A stretch of DNA of 64,000 nt from assembly GCA_900109485.1 (NCBI GenBank), contig FOAY01000001.1:665955-729954 (forward strand), given 5' to 3'. The position numbers were made by a program, and so were the translations under genes. The first letter of the stretch is position 1. The number at the start of each line of letters is the position of its first letter. Shown here piece by piece: positions 1 to 9,700 of this stretch. This DNA comes from Kosakonia sacchari. GTDB lineage: Bacteria; Pseudomonadota; Gammaproteobacteria; Enterobacterales; Enterobacteriaceae. The notes beneath the pieces were generated by a model. The model saw only the letters and a program-made list of their open reading frames with translations, did not search any database and was not told where the DNA came from.

Positions 1-508
1 CGATACGGATCAGCAGCGCACCGCAGAACGTTTCCAGAAATGGGTTAACAGCGGCCATCTCCAGATAACGGAAGGTGCTGAAATTGATTACCGCGTCATT
101 CTGGAAGAGGCCAAAGCGGCAAACCGGCAGAACCCGGTCGAGGAGTCAGCCATTGACCCTCATGGTGCCACCAACCTTTCACACCATCTGGCCGATGAGG
201 GGCTTAGTCCCATCACCATTATCCAGAATTATACCAACATGTCGGATCCGATGAAGGAGCTGGAGGCGGCGATCGAGGCGGGGCGATTCCACCACGACGG
301 CCACCCGATTCTGACCTGGTGTATTTCCAACGTGGTGGGTAAACATCTGCCGGGTAACGATGATGTGGTGCGGCCGATCAAGGAGCACAACGAAAACAAA
401 ATCGACGGGGCCACAGCTCTGATCATGGATATCGGCCGCGCGATGCTGCCGGAGACACGACAGGATCTTAACGGCTTCTTTGAAAATCCCATCATGGTAG
501 GTTTCTGA
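1..508 (+). CDS. Phage terminase large subunit, C-terminal part (truncated by window edge)
   Basis: The reading frame is open from base 2 to the TGA at 506-508, giving about 168 C-terminal residues. The segment contains [13 protein letters not shown] and an ending typical of the C-terminal nuclease part of HK97/phi-type TerL proteins ([17 protein letters not shown], where the acidic residue follows the IDG turn). The ATPase domain lies upstream of the window. TerL powers DNA packaging through the portal and cuts concatemers. The stop overlaps the portal start (TGATG), as expected for translationally coupled packaging genes. Family assignment rests on the motif and on the adjacent portal gene. 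Confidence 0.85.
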   Translation, partial: DTDQQRTAERFQKWVNSGHLQITEGAEIDYRVILEEAKAANRQNPVEESAIDPHGATNLSHHLADEGLSPITIIQNYTNMSDPMKELEAAIEAGRFHHDGHPILTWCISNVVGKHLPGNDDVVRPIKEHNENKIDGATALIMDIGRAMLPETRQDLNGFFENPIMVGF

Positions 509-1812
509 TGAAAAAAAATAAGCAGCCGGGCAGGGTGAAAAGCGCTCTGCTCAACTGGTTGGGCGTACCCATCAGCCTTACCACCGGGACATTCTGGCAG
601 GAGTGGTACGGAACAAGCAGTAGCGGCAAGGTGGTGACGGCAGATAAAGCCATTCAGCTTTCGGCTGTCTGGGCCTGCGTGCGCCTGCTGAGTGAATCCA
701 TATCAACGCTGCCACTTAAGATCTATGAGCGCCAGGCGGATGGATCGCGAAAACTGGCGCAGAGTAACCCGGTGTATCAGGTGCTTTGTCGCCGCCCGAA
801 CCTTGAAATGACGCCATCACGATTCATGCTGATGCTGGTGGCCAGCGTTTGTTTGCGTGGTAACGCCTTCGTCGAAAAACTGTTTATCGGCCCTAAACTG
901 GTTTCGCTGGTTCCGCTTCTTCCGCAGAACATGGTGGTGAAACGCCTGAATACCGGGCGGCTGCAATACACCTACACCGAAAACGGCACGCAGCGTGTGA
1001 TCCCGGAAAAGAACCTGATGCATATCCGCGGTTTCGGTCTGGATGGTGTCTGCGGCATGATGCCGATGATGGCCGGGCGTGATGTTATTGGTGCCGCGAT
1101 GGCGGTGGAAGAGTCCGCCGCCAAGATTTTCGAAAACGGTCTACAGAGTTCAGGTTTTCTTTCTGCTGAGCAGGCGCTTGATAAAGATCAGCGCGAGCGC
1201 CTGCGGGGTTATATGCAGGCTTTTACCGGCTCGAAAAACGCGGGAAAAATCATGGTCCTTGAGGGCGGTCTCAAATATCAGAACGTCACCATGAACCCGG
1301 AAGCCGCCCAGATGCTTGAATCACGATCCTTCAGCATTGAAGAGATCTGCCGCTGGTTTCGCGTTCCACCGTTTATGGTCGGGCACACGACCAAACAAAG
1401 TAGCTGGGCGTCCAGCCTGGAAGGGATGAACCTGCAATTTTTAACCCACACGCTGCGCCCGCTGCTGGTGAATATCGAGCAGGAGATTTCCCGGTGCCTG
1501 CTTGGTGGTGAAGAGGACGTTTTTGCCGAGTTCAGTGTTGAAGGCCTGTTGCGCGCTGACAGCGCCGGTCGCGCGGCGTACTACACCAGTGCGTTGCAGA
1601 ATGGCTGGATGTCGCGAAATGACGTTCGCCGGCTGGAAAATATGCCGCCTATTGAAGGCGGCGATATCTATACGGTTCAGCTCAACCTGACGCCGCTGGA
1701 AGATCTGAAGCAGAACAGCACCGCCGCGCAGGCTATGGCGCTGCGCAGTCTTCATAACCACGTATTCCCTGACATACCTTTCGAACAGTCACCGCTGAAA
1801 CAGGCGGCCTAG
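508..1812 (+). CDS. Phage portal protein (HK97 gp3 family)
   Basis: 434 residues, the usual length for HK97-type portals. The start AVWACVRLLSESISTLPLKIYE (spanning about residues 50-75) is the hallmark of the family, and the central RWFRVPPFMVG/SSWASSLEGMN region (about residues 275-310) is also conserved. It would form the dodecameric ring at one capsid vertex through which DNA is pumped and to which the tail attaches. It overlaps the terminase stop by one base and is followed by the prohead protease, the standard HK97-type head order. Confidence 0.95.
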   Translation: MKKNKQPGRVKSALLNWLGVPISLTTGTFWQEWYGTSSSGKVVTADKAIQLSAVWACVRLLSESISTLPLKIYERQADGSRKLAQSNPVYQVLCRRPNLEMTPSRFMLMLVASVCLRGNAFVEKLFIGPKLVSLVPLLPQNMVVKRLNTGRLQYTYTENGTQRVIPEKNLMHIRGFGLDGVCGMMPMMAGRDVIGAAMAVEESAAKIFENGLQSSGFLSAEQALDKDQRERLRGYMQAFTGSKNAGKIMVLEGGLKYQNVTMNPEAAQMLESRSFSIEEICRWFRVPPFMVGHTTKQSSWASSLEGMNLQFLTHTLRPLLVNIEQEISRCLLGGEEDVFAEFSVEGLLRADSAGRAAYYTSALQNGWMSRNDVRRLENMPPIEGGDIYTVQLNLTPLEDLKQNSTAAQAMALRSLHNHVFPDIPFEQSPLKQAA

Positions 1813-1820
1813 GAGAACCC

Positions 1821-2669
1821 ATGACAATCAGAAGCCTTCCGGCAGCGCCGGAGGGGCGGCCTTTTGCGCGTGAAAAACCGGATCTCCCGGCCTCTGCGCT
1901 GGAACGCTGGAACGGCGGCATCCGTGCAGCCAGCAGCAATGACAATACCATCTCGATTTTTGACGTAATCGGGAAAGACTTCTGGGGCGACGGGGTTTCT
2001 GCCAGTCGTATCGCTGGCGCGCTGCGCTCCATGAATGGTGCTGACGTCACCGTGAATATCAACTCCCCGGGCGGCGATATGTTTGAAGGCCTGGCAATTT
2101 ATAACCTGCTTCGTGAATACGAAGGAAAGGTCACGGTGAAGGTGCTTGGCCTGGCCGCCTCCGCTGCCTCCATTATCGCGATGGCCGGTGACGAAGTGCA
2201 AATCGGGCGGGGTGCTTTCCTGATGATCCACAACTGCTGGGTGGTCGCGATGGGAAACCGGCACGACCTGGAGAAAGTCGCTACCGAGATGGTGCCCTTT
2301 GATAAAGCGATGGCCGATATCTACTCCGCGCGCAGCGGCCTGAAAACGGCTGACATTGAATCAATGATGGATGGCGAAACCTATATCGGCGGCAGCGAGG
2401 CGGTTGATAAAGGTTTTGCCGACAGCCTGCTTTCTGCCGACGAAATTTCCACCGACGACGAGTCGCCCGCAGCGGCGCTGCGCAAACTCGATGCCCTGCT
2501 GGCGAAAACCAACACCCCGCGCGCTGAGCGCCGGAAACTCATCAAAGCCTTAACCGGTGGCATGTCTGGCGCTGCCACCCCCACTGACGGTACGCCGGGC
2601 GCTGCCGACGACATTAAACCCGAAACCATCTCATCTCTTGAAAACGCCCTGGCTGCGTTAGTCAAATAA
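1821..2669 (+). CDS. ClpP-type prohead protease (S14 family)
   Basis: 282 residues. A ClpP-like fold is shown by NSPGGDMFEG (about residues 81-90, oxyanion-loop region), GLAASAAS (about 110-117, nucleophile Ser114 in the position of the ClpP serine) and FLMIHNCW (about 133-140, catalytic His137). Family members mature HK97-type capsids by removing the N-terminal delta/scaffold domain of the major capsid protein, and this one lies directly upstream of that gene. The C-terminal 70 residues are Ala/Pro-rich and low complexity, possibly a scaffold-like extension. The RBS is AGGAGAA 7 bases before the ATG. Confidence 0.93.
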   Translation: MTIRSLPAAPEGRPFAREKPDLPASALERWNGGIRAASSNDNTISIFDVIGKDFWGDGVSASRIAGALRSMNGADVTVNINSPGGDMFEGLAIYNLLREYEGKVTVKVLGLAASAASIIAMAGDEVQIGRGAFLMIHNCWVVAMGNRHDLEKVATEMVPFDKAMADIYSARSGLKTADIESMMDGETYIGGSEAVDKGFADSLLSADEISTDDESPAAALRKLDALLAKTNTPRAERRKLIKALTGGMSGAATPTDGTPGAADDIKPETISSLENALAALVK

Positions 2670-2678
2670 GGATCCGCT

Positions 2679-3890
2679 ATGTCTGAAGTAAACGATATTC
2701 TGAAAAAAGTCACTGCCAGCATTGAAGAGGCCACCGGCAAATTCAACGCCAAAGCAGAAGAGGCGCTGAACGAAGCGAAGAAAACCGGTCAGTTGTCTGC
2801 CGAAACCAAAGAGACGGTCGATAAGATGGCTGTCGAGTTTCATGCCCTGCAGGAGGCAGAGAAGACCCTGAAGGCTGCCCTGGGTGAGCTGGAACAGCAG
2901 GTTGCGCAGATGCCGCTGGCAAATGCCAAAACCGTGGTAGAAACCGTCGGTAAACAGGTGATTTCTTCTGAAGCGTTAAAAACCTTTGCCGCCAGCGTGG
3001 GTGGTGGTAAGCGCCTCAGCGTTCCGGTTAAGGCAGCACTGACCACACCGGATTTGCCGGGGCAGGTTATCGCGCCTGACCGTCAGATTGGTATTCTGGA
3101 TCGCCTCAAACAGCGCCTGTTTATCCGTGATCTGATCGCCCCTGGTCGCACGGCATCCAATACCCTTTACTGGGTGCAGCAGACCGGCTTTACCAACAAC
3201 GCGGCGGCTGTTCCGGAAAATACGACAAAGCCATACAGCGATATTCAGTTTGCGGAAAAAATCACGCCGGTCCGCACTATCGCCCATCTGTTCAAAGCGT
3301 CCAAGCAGATCCTGGACGATTTTGCGTCGTTACAGTCAATGATCGATGTGGAAATGAACTACGGCCTGAAATACGTCGAAGAGCAGGAAATTCTTTTCGG
3401 TGACGGCACCGGCGCGCATCTGGAAGGCATTATCCCGCAGGCAACAGCGTATGTTCCCGCCTTCAATGTGGAGCAACAGAACGGCATTGATGATCTGCGC
3501 CTGGCAATGCTGCAGGTTCAGCTTGCCCGCGTACCGTGCGACGGCCATGTGCTGCACTTCATCGACTGGGCGAAAATCGAACTGACCAAAGATAGCCTGG
3601 GCCGCTATATCCTGGCTAACCCGTCAGCGCTGACAGGCCCGACGTTGTGGGGTATGCCGGTGGTTGCCACGGAAGCAACCGCATTCCGTAATAAGTTCCT
3701 GTGCGGTGCGTTCAGCACGGCAGCGCAGATCTTTGATCGTGAGGATGCGAACGTTGTTATTTCCACGGAAAACGCCGACGACTTTGAGAAAAACATGATC
3801 TCGATTCGCTGCGAAGAACGTCTGGCGCTGGCCGTCAAGCGTCCTGAAGGCTTCATCTTCGGTACTTTCACTGGCGCATCCGGCAGCTAA
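2679..3890 (+). CDS. Major capsid protein (HK97 gp5 family)
   Basis: 403 residues. The first ~100 are a charged, Ala/Glu/Lys-rich helical segment matching the delta domain that is cleaved in HK97. The remainder has the gp5-type features: RLFIRDLIAPGRT, a TIAHLFKASKQILDD helix, a LFGDGTGAHLEGI E-loop/P-domain motif, TLWGMPVV and CEERLALAVKRPEGF near the C-terminus. This is the structural shell protein of the prophage head. A hairpin with a short T-run follows the stop before the connector gene. Confidence 0.95.
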   Translation: MSEVNDILKKVTASIEEATGKFNAKAEEALNEAKKTGQLSAETKETVDKMAVEFHALQEAEKTLKAALGELEQQVAQMPLANAKTVVETVGKQVISSEALKTFAASVGGGKRLSVPVKAALTTPDLPGQVIAPDRQIGILDRLKQRLFIRDLIAPGRTASNTLYWVQQTGFTNNAAAVPENTTKPYSDIQFAEKITPVRTIAHLFKASKQILDDFASLQSMIDVEMNYGLKYVEEQEILFGDGTGAHLEGIIPQATAYVPAFNVEQQNGIDDLRLAMLQVQLARVPCDGHVLHFIDWAKIELTKDSLGRYILANPSALTGPTLWGMPVVATEATAFRNKFLCGAFSTAAQIFDREDANVVISTENADDFEKNMISIRCEERLALAVKRPEGFIFGTFTGASGS

Positions 3891-3897
3891 GTTACCT

Positions 3898-3920
3898 GGC
3901 GGCCTGATGGTCGCCTTTCT
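3898..3920 (+). terminator. Intrinsic-terminator-like hairpin after capsid gene
   Basis: GGCGGCC-tgat-GGTCGCC followed by TTTCTTT. It lies inside the late operon, between the capsid and connector genes, and may attenuate rather than end transcription. One of five such hairpins in this prophage. Confidence 0.5.
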
Positions 3921-3936
3921 TTAAGGCGTTGAGTCT

Positions 3937-4269
3937 ATGGAATTTATTGAACTGTCCGTAGTGCGAAAGCATTGCCGGATCGATGATGATTTTACGGGAG
4001 ACGATGACCTGCTTGAAATCTTTACAGGCGCCGCGGCGCGCTACGTTGAAACCTGGACGCGCCGTAAGCTTTATAAAGACAATACTGAGCCTGGTTTTGC
4101 TGATGATCCCGATAGCCTGTTGCTCGACGATGATATCCGCACCGCGATGTTGTTGCTGATTGGTCACTGGTACGCAAACCGCGAGGCGGTCAACATCGGC
4201 AATATCACTTCAGAAATCCCGCTGGCAACAGAAGCACTGCTTCAGCCGCATCGCATTTACGGTTTGTAG
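3937..4269 (+). CDS. Head-tail connector (HK97 gp6-like, phage DNA-packaging adaptor)
   Basis: 110 residues. The pattern (short N-terminal LSVVRKHCRID, an acidic DDDFTGDDDLLEIF helix, AARYVETWTRRKLY, then LLLIGHWYANREAVN and a C-terminal PHRIYGL) is that of the gp6-like head-tail connector family, whose signature is the 'I..HWY.NRE' helix. It would form a ring below the portal. Its position directly after the capsid gene is canonical. Confidence 0.88.
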   Translation: MEFIELSVVRKHCRIDDDFTGDDDLLEIFTGAAARYVETWTRRKLYKDNTEPGFADDPDSLLLDDDIRTAMLLLIGHWYANREAVNIGNITSEIPLATEALLQPHRIYGL

Positions 4270-4277
4270 GAGGTGAT

Positions 4278-4616
4278 ATGCAGGCGGGAAGACTGAATCA
4301 GCGCGTGCGCATTATGAACTTTACCTCTGTCAGAACCCCATCAGGGCAACCAGAGACTGTCTGGCAGGATGGCAGCGATATTTATGCTGAGGTTAAAGGT
4401 ATCAGCGGTCGCGAACTGGTCGCCAGTGGTGCTGAAATAGCTGAGGCTACGATCCGTGTATGGGTTCGCTTCCGTACCGATATCACTGCCGCATCAAAAC
4501 TGAAGGTGCTGACCGGTCCCTATAAAGGCCAGGTCCTCGATGTGGCCGCGCCACCGATTGCCGATTCGAAGGCCTCCCAACTCGAAATTCTTTGTAAGCA
4601 GGGGGTGAAGCCGTGA
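4278..4616 (+). CDS. Head closure / head-tail adaptor protein (SPP1 gp16 / HK97 gp7-like family)
   Basis: 112 residues, beginning MQAGRLNQRVRIMNF, the characteristic start of the phage head-tail joining family, followed by a predicted beta-barrel with WVRFRTDITAASKL. Members plug the portal-connector channel after packaging. An AGGAGGTGAT ribosome site precedes the ATG. The stop overlaps the next gene's GTG start (GTGA). Confidence 0.9.
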   Translation: MQAGRLNQRVRIMNFTSVRTPSGQPETVWQDGSDIYAEVKGISGRELVASGAEIAEATIRVWVRFRTDITAASKLKVLTGPYKGQVLDVAAPPIADSKASQLEILCKQGVKP

Positions 4617-5059
4617 TCGATACAAAACTGGATTTTTCCGGCCTGCTTGATATAGCTGACGATCTGGCGGCGCTGAGTAAAGCCGAAAACCGCAAGGTGA
4701 TGCGCGATGCCACGCGTGCGGGAGCCACCGTTTTTAAAGATGAAGCGGTGAAACGCGCCCCGGTGCAAACCGGGAAACTGAAGAAAAACATCGTGGTGAT
4801 CACCCAGCGTGACCGCAATGGTGATATTTCTTCCGGTGTTCATGTGCGAGGTCGTAATCCGCGCACCGGCAACAGTGATAATTCGATGAAGGCCAGCAAT
4901 GCCCGTAATGCTTACTACTGGCGTTTTGTTGAGCTGGGTACCTCCCATTCCGCTCCGGTCCCGTTTATCCGTCCTGCCTATGACGCCAGGCTGGACGATG
5001 CCACCAGGGCGGCTTTTGCGCGGGCAAACCAGGCGATCGATGAGGCGCTGTCAAAATGA
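4613..5059 (+). CDS. HK97 gp10-like tail/neck protein
   Basis: 148 residues starting with GTG that overlaps the previous stop. The sequence has the HK97 gp10 features: an N-terminal helix with ALSKAENRKVMRDATRAGATVFKDEA, then KRAPVQTGKLKKNI, and a C-terminal WRFVELGTSHSAPVPFIRPAYD. Known family role: tail completion at the head-tail interface. It is coupled to the next gene by an ATGA overlap. Confidence 0.9.
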   Translation: MIDTKLDFSGLLDIADDLAALSKAENRKVMRDATRAGATVFKDEAVKRAPVQTGKLKKNIVVITQRDRNGDISSGVHVRGRNPRTGNSDNSMKASNARNAYYWRFVELGTSHSAPVPFIRPAYDARLDDATRAAFARANQAIDEALSK

Positions 5060-5403
5060 CCGAATCTGATGTTTTCGCATTGATTGGCGCGCTGGCTGAC
5101 GGGCAGGTTTATCCCGATGTTGTGCCGTTGAATGAGCAGGGGGCGCCCTCTGTCGCACCGCCGTGGATCACCTTCACGCTGGTGGATCAGGTTTATGGCG
5201 ACACGTATTGCGGACCGGCGGAAGAGAACAGCGCGCTTCAGGTCGATGTATATTCCCGTACTGTTGACGAAGCCAGGGCGCTGCGTGAGCAGGTGATTGC
5301 CGCGCTTGTGCCGCTCGGGTTCACACAGATGAGCAAAACTGGTGGCTACGAGCCGGATACCGGCCTGCGCCGGGCAACACTTGAAGTCCATGTCCTTCAG
5401 TAA
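5056..5403 (+). CDS. Tail completion / tail terminator-like protein (DUF3168 family)
   Basis: 115 residues. The N-terminus (ALIGALADGQVYPDVVP), the APPWITFTLV segment and the VDVYSRTVDEARALREQV helix are typical of DUF3168, the lambda U / HK97 gp11-type tail terminator family. It caps the tail tube on the head-proximal side. It overlaps its upstream neighbour by four bases and is followed by a terminator-like hairpin before the tube gene. Confidence 0.85.
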   Translation: MTESDVFALIGALADGQVYPDVVPLNEQGAPSVAPPWITFTLVDQVYGDTYCGPAEENSALQVDVYSRTVDEARALREQVIAALVPLGFTQMSKTGGYEPDTGLRRATLEVHVLQ

Positions 5404-5426
5404 TCCACCCATCCCTTAAATCCATG

Positions 5427-5448
5427 ACCGCCTGAAGGCGGTTTTTTT
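5427..5448 (+). terminator. Terminator-like hairpin between tail terminator and tail tube genes
   Basis: ACCGCCTGAAGGCGGT with seven Ts. The T-run ends in an in-frame ATG (5449) that would lie inside the hairpin's own tract. Confidence 0.6.
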
Positions 5449-5463
5449 ATGCCTGGAGCAAAC

Positions 5464-5937
5464 ATGACCAGCAAATATGACAAGACAATTGGCCTTACGA
5501 TCGGCATTTCTTCTGCCCCGGTAAGCGTTGATGATTTTAATGCCGCCGGTTTTCCTGGTGTCGGCGTGACTTTCCTCGAAGCGTCCTGTGCCTCGAAAGA
5601 AATCTCGTACACCGGTGGTCAGAAAAGTGACATTGATGTAACGACATTCTGCTCCACCGAGCAGGAGCAGACTAACGGCCTTGCTGCACCTGCAGAAATG
5701 ACAATTACCCGCAACTGGGTAGGTGATGAAGAGGCGCAGCAGGCTCTGCAAACCGCGTATGACAATGACGAATTACGCGCTTTCAAAATCACTTTTGCTT
5801 CGGGTAATGGTTATTACATCCTGGCGGAAGTGCGCCAGAGTTCGTGGTCTGCCGCCACCGCTGGTGTTGTTGGCGCAACCTACTCGCTGCGCGTGCGTGG
5901 CAAATCGAAACTCATCCTCGTGAGCCAGGGTTCATGA
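5464..5937 (+). CDS. Major tail (tube) protein
   Basis: 157 residues from the ATG at 5464, which has GGAG five bases upstream. An in-frame ATG at 5449 is less likely because it sits on the terminator T-run. The sequence (FPGVGVTFLEASCASKEISYTGGQKSDIDVTTFCSTEQE..., broken here) has the beta-rich tube fold region and the C-terminal ATYSLRVRGKS strand seen in lambda-V/HK97 gp12-like tube proteins. Location between tail terminator and tail chaperones supports the call. It would polymerise into the non-contractile tail tube. Confidence 0.85.
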   Translation: MTSKYDKTIGLTIGISSAPVSVDDFNAAGFPGVGVTFLEASCASKEISYTGGQKSDIDVTTFCSTEQEQTNGLAAPAEMTITRNWVGDEEAQQALQTAYDNDELRAFKITFASGNGYYILAEVRQSSWSAATAGVVGATYSLRVRGKSKLILVSQGS

Positions 5938-5942
5938 TCCAG

Positions 5943-5962
5943 AGCGGCTACGGCCGCTTTTT
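5943..5962 (+). terminator. Terminator-like hairpin after tail tube gene
   Basis: AGCGGCTACGGCCGCT followed by TTTT. Separates the highly expressed tube gene from the assembly chaperone. Confidence 0.55.
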
Positions 5963-5992
5963 CTTTCCTGCTTTCCTTTCTGAGAAAAAATA

Positions 5993-6379
5993 ATGAGCAA
6001 TCCAACATCCTCTTTGCGCGATCTGGCGCTGTCGGCGACGTCGGCCTATCGCACCAAAACCGTCACCGTTCCTGAGTGGGGCGGGGTGAAAGTTACCCTG
6101 CGCGAGCCATCCGGTCAGGCATGGGCGACTTTCCGCGATTTTGTTGGCACCACGCCGGATGATGAAAAAAATCCCCTTTCTGAAACCGAGAAATTTATCC
6201 GCAACAAGGAAGCGGATGTGATCCTCTTTCTCGATGTACTGCTGGATGAGACAAAGGCCCGCGTATTCAGCGATGAAGATCGTGACACCGTGGCTGAAAT
6301 TTATGGATCTGTGCATGCCCGCCTGCTGCGTCAGGCCCTTGAACTTGTGACGTCGCAGGAAGAAGCGGAAAAAAAGTAA
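5993..6379 (+). CDS. Tail assembly chaperone (lambda G-like)
   Basis: 128 residues, located between the tube and tape-measure genes as gpG is in lambda and HK97. It contains VTLREPSGQAWATFRDF and an acidic C-terminus ending EEAEKK. It is the unshifted product of a programmed frameshift pair: the stop TAA follows directly on the slippery heptamer at 6370-6376. Gene G-type proteins coat the tape measure before tube polymerisation. Confidence 0.9.
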   Translation: MSNPTSSLRDLALSATSAYRTKTVTVPEWGGVKVTLREPSGQAWATFRDFVGTTPDDEKNPLSETEKFIRNKEADVILFLDVLLDETKARVFSDEDRDTVAEIYGSVHARLLRQALELVTSQEEAEKK

Positions 6380-6666
6380 AGGAGCCGATAACGTTCTTTC
6401 TGATGTCGCTGGCGCTTCGGCTGGGGCGGACGCTTCATGAACTGCGCCAGACTCTTACCGCCAGTGAGCTGAAAATGTGGATTGCCTTTGATCGCGTCAG
6501 CCCGATCGGCGACTGGCGTGGCGATGCCCAGGCTGCGCAGATTTCAACTGCGGTTTTTAACGCTCAGGGCGGTAAAGCCGAAATGGTTAATCTGATGCTG
6601 AAATATGGGCCGCAGGATGAAACAGAGGAAATCAGCGAACTCGAAGAGTGGATTTCCGGTCTTTAA
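5993..6666 (+). CDS. GT tail assembly chaperone made by -1 frameshift
   Basis: Reading G to base 6376, then re-reading G6376 in the -1 frame, gives a fusion of 128 + 96 = 224 residues that ends at the TAA at 6664-6666. The extension starts VKEPITFF and carries LRLGRTLHELRQTL and a LKMWIAFDR segment, the T-domain pattern in siphophages. In lambda, gpGT recruits the tube protein to the gpG-coated tape measure at a minor ratio. An ATG at 6403 exists in the T frame but lacks a clear ribosome site, so the frameshift is the likely route. Confidence 0.85.
6370..6376 (+). promoter_or_regulatory. -1 frameshift slippery site A_AAA_AAG
   Basis: In the G frame the codons are AAA (6371-6373) and AAG (6374-6376) preceded by A6370, the strongest known E. 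coli -1 heptamer (as in dnaX). The 0-frame stop follows immediately, and the -1 frame is open from here through 6666. Confidence 0.9.
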
Positions 6667-6667
6667 T

Positions 6668-6690
6668 GCCCGCCGCGCGCGGGCTTTTTT
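6668..6690 (+). terminator. Terminator-like hairpin before tape measure gene
   Basis: GCCCGC-CGCGC-GCGGGC followed by six Ts, between the GT stop and the tape measure ATG. Confidence 0.6.
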
Positions 6691-6701
6691 ATGGGTGAAA
6701 A

Positions 6702-9700
6702 ATGGCTACGCTGCGCGAACTCATCATTAAAATCTCAGCCAATTCCAGCTCGTTTCAGTCCGAAATTGCCCGCGCCTCACGCATGGGGGCGGACTATTAC
6801 AAAACAATGGAGAATGGCGGTAAGAAAGCGGCGGCGACCACGCGTGACACGCAGCGCTCTATTGCTGCCCTGAATGGTGAGCTGGCGTCGATTAAGGCCA
6901 CCGCGACGGGTGTCGCTGGCGCGTTTGCGGGTGCATTTGCCACCGGGCAACTGGTTCACTATGCCGATACGTGGAACCAGCTAAGCGGACGTCTGCGCCT
7001 TGCTTCCACAGGCGCGGATGACTTTGCCACCTCCCAGCGCACTCTGATGGATATCAGCCAGCGCACCGGCACATCGTTTGAGGCGAACGCTAACCTGTAT
7101 TCCCGCATCGCCGCTTCCCTGCGTGATGCTGGATATGCCTCCGCTGACGTGGCGAAAGTGACCGAAACAGTCGCCACCTCGCTGAAACTGTCAGGTGCCA
7201 GTACGGAAGAGGCCAGCTCAGTGATCACCCAGTTGAGCCAGGCGCTGGGCTCTGGCGTACTGCGCGGCGAAGAATTTAATGCCATCATGGAGAGCGGCGG
7301 ACGTCTGGCGAAATTACTTGCTGACGGGCTGGGTACGACCGTCGGCGGCCTGCGCAATATGGCTAATAACGGTGAACTGACTACCGAAAAAATCATGCCG
7401 TTGCTGACCAATGTTGGTCTGCTGCGCAAGGAATTTGACACCCTGCCGGCCAGTATCAGCGGTTCTGCGCAGAAGGTTGAAAACGCCTTTATGGCGTGGG
7501 TTGGCGGGGCAAATAACGCAGTCGGTGCGTCCTCAACACTTTCCGGCATCCTCGACGGGCTGGCTAAAAATATCGATACCGTTGCCAATACTGCTGGCGC
7601 GCTGGTGGGGATCGGCCTCGCGCGCTTTTTCGGCAATATGGTCGGCAGTGTCGCCAGTGCGACAACGGAGATCGCGAGAAACACCGCCGCAGAAGTGGCG
7701 CTGGCTCAGGCTCAGGTTCGCGGTGCGCAGGTCAGTGTCGCCGCTGCGCGTCAGGCGGTTTATCGTGCCCAGCAGGCAAAGGCTGCCGCAGTTTCCATTG
7801 AGGCGCAGATTGTCGCCGAACGCAACCTGATTGCTGCGCAGTCCGGGCTTAACAATGCCATCTCAGCCCGCAGCAGTGCCGTTAACAACCTCACCAACAG
7901 CGCATCGCTCATGTCCCGCCTTGGCTCTGGCGTGCTTGGGATCCTTGGCGGCTGGCCGGGCCTTATCATCGGCGCTGGTGCGGCGATGTATGGTCTGTAC
8001 GAGCATACCCAGCAGGTGCACAAAGAGGCTGTTGCGTTCGCCGATAACCTTGACGACATCAACAGCAAACTTCAGAAAATGTCCGTTGCCGGGCTGCGCT
8101 CAACGGCCGTTGACGCCAGCGCGTCACTGGCAGCGCAGAAGAAAGACCTGGCCGATCTTGATGAGCAGATCAGAAAGGTTAAAGACAGCCAGTCGGCGCT
8201 GACTACGATTCAGGAGAGTTACAATAAATCTCCGCGCATGACGTATCTGAATACGTTCATGGATCAGGCGGACATTACCGCCAAAAATATCGAGCTGACG
8301 GGCCAACTGAATAAGCTTGAGTATGAACGCGAGCAGGCCGCATCAAAAGTTGAAGCCACACAGAAGCTGGTGAACCAGGCGAGCGATCTGGCAACGCAAA
8401 AAGCTGTTGAACAGGCTGGTGCCGTTTCCATTCTTAAAGGTGCGTATGACCTTCTTAACCGGTCAATGTCGGCTACGGCAGGCGCAACGCCACCGCAGTA
8501 TGCCGGGCCTGTAGTATCGACCGCCAGCGCCACACCACAGCAACAGACCGCCCTGGAAAAGTCGCGCCGGGATAGTGTGCTTGCGAGTATGGATGGACTG
8601 GAGAAACTTCATCAGCAGTATGTTTATGAAGCGGAAGATCTCAAGCTCACCGGTGCGCTGTATACGACCTACATCTACAACAAAGATCAGGCAGCAAAAA
8701 AAGATGCGGCAGCGGCGCAGGCGAAGAAAGATGCCACCGCTGCCACCAACGCGCAAAACAAAGCAGAGAGGGAAGCAGCAGCCCAGGCTGAGCAGTACAG
8801 CCGAAAACTGGCGGATTTAAGTGTTGCCATTGAGGTGCAAAAAGTCCGGGCTACTGAAGGTGAGCAGGCTGCCGAGCTTTATGCCGCCGCTAACCAGACC
8901 GGCGCAAAATGGACGGATGAGCAGCGTAAAGCCATTCAGGCCCAGTCCGCTGAGCTTGCCAGGCTGACGCAACTGGCTGACGATCACGTTAAAAAAGTGC
9001 GTGAGCAGGCTGATGCGCTGAAAGACCTGACGGAAGCCGCGCGCAAATTTAACGATGATGCAGCGCTGACAACCGAAACGGCCGGGATGAGTGACAGACA
9101 GCGCCAGCGATTTGATGAAACACAGCAGATTGATCGTGTATTCGCAAATACTGATGGTGGTGCCGCGGCAGTTGCCGCACGTACCGCAGCACTGGATGCG
9201 CTGGATAAAAAATACAAAGCGATAGCAGCATCAGAAGCCGACTGGCGCAATGGCGTTTCGAAGGGCTACAACAACTGGTTCGACGAAATGACTGATATTG
9301 CCGGTACCGTTTCTGATGGCGTCAAGTCGTCGCTGGACGGCGCTTTCAGTAATGTCACCTCGATGCTTGAAGGTAACAAAGTCTCCTGGAAATCGTGGGG
9401 GATCTCTGTTCTTCAAATCATCGAAAAGGTGGCGCTGCAAATGGCTGTCGTCAGCGCAATGGGTAGTTCGTCATCTTCTTCCGGTCTGTTGGGCTCTCTC
9501 GTTGGTGGGGTGGCCAGCTTCTTTGGCGGCAGTGCGGCATCCACAGCAAGCAGCGGAACGGCCATCCAGTCGGCTGCGGCTAACTTCCAGTTCAATGCGC
9601 TGGGAGGCGTTTACGATTCGCCATCGCTGAGCGCCTACAGTAACGGCGTCTACAACTCACCACAGCTATTTGCCTTCGCCCAGGGGGCTGGCGTGTTCGC

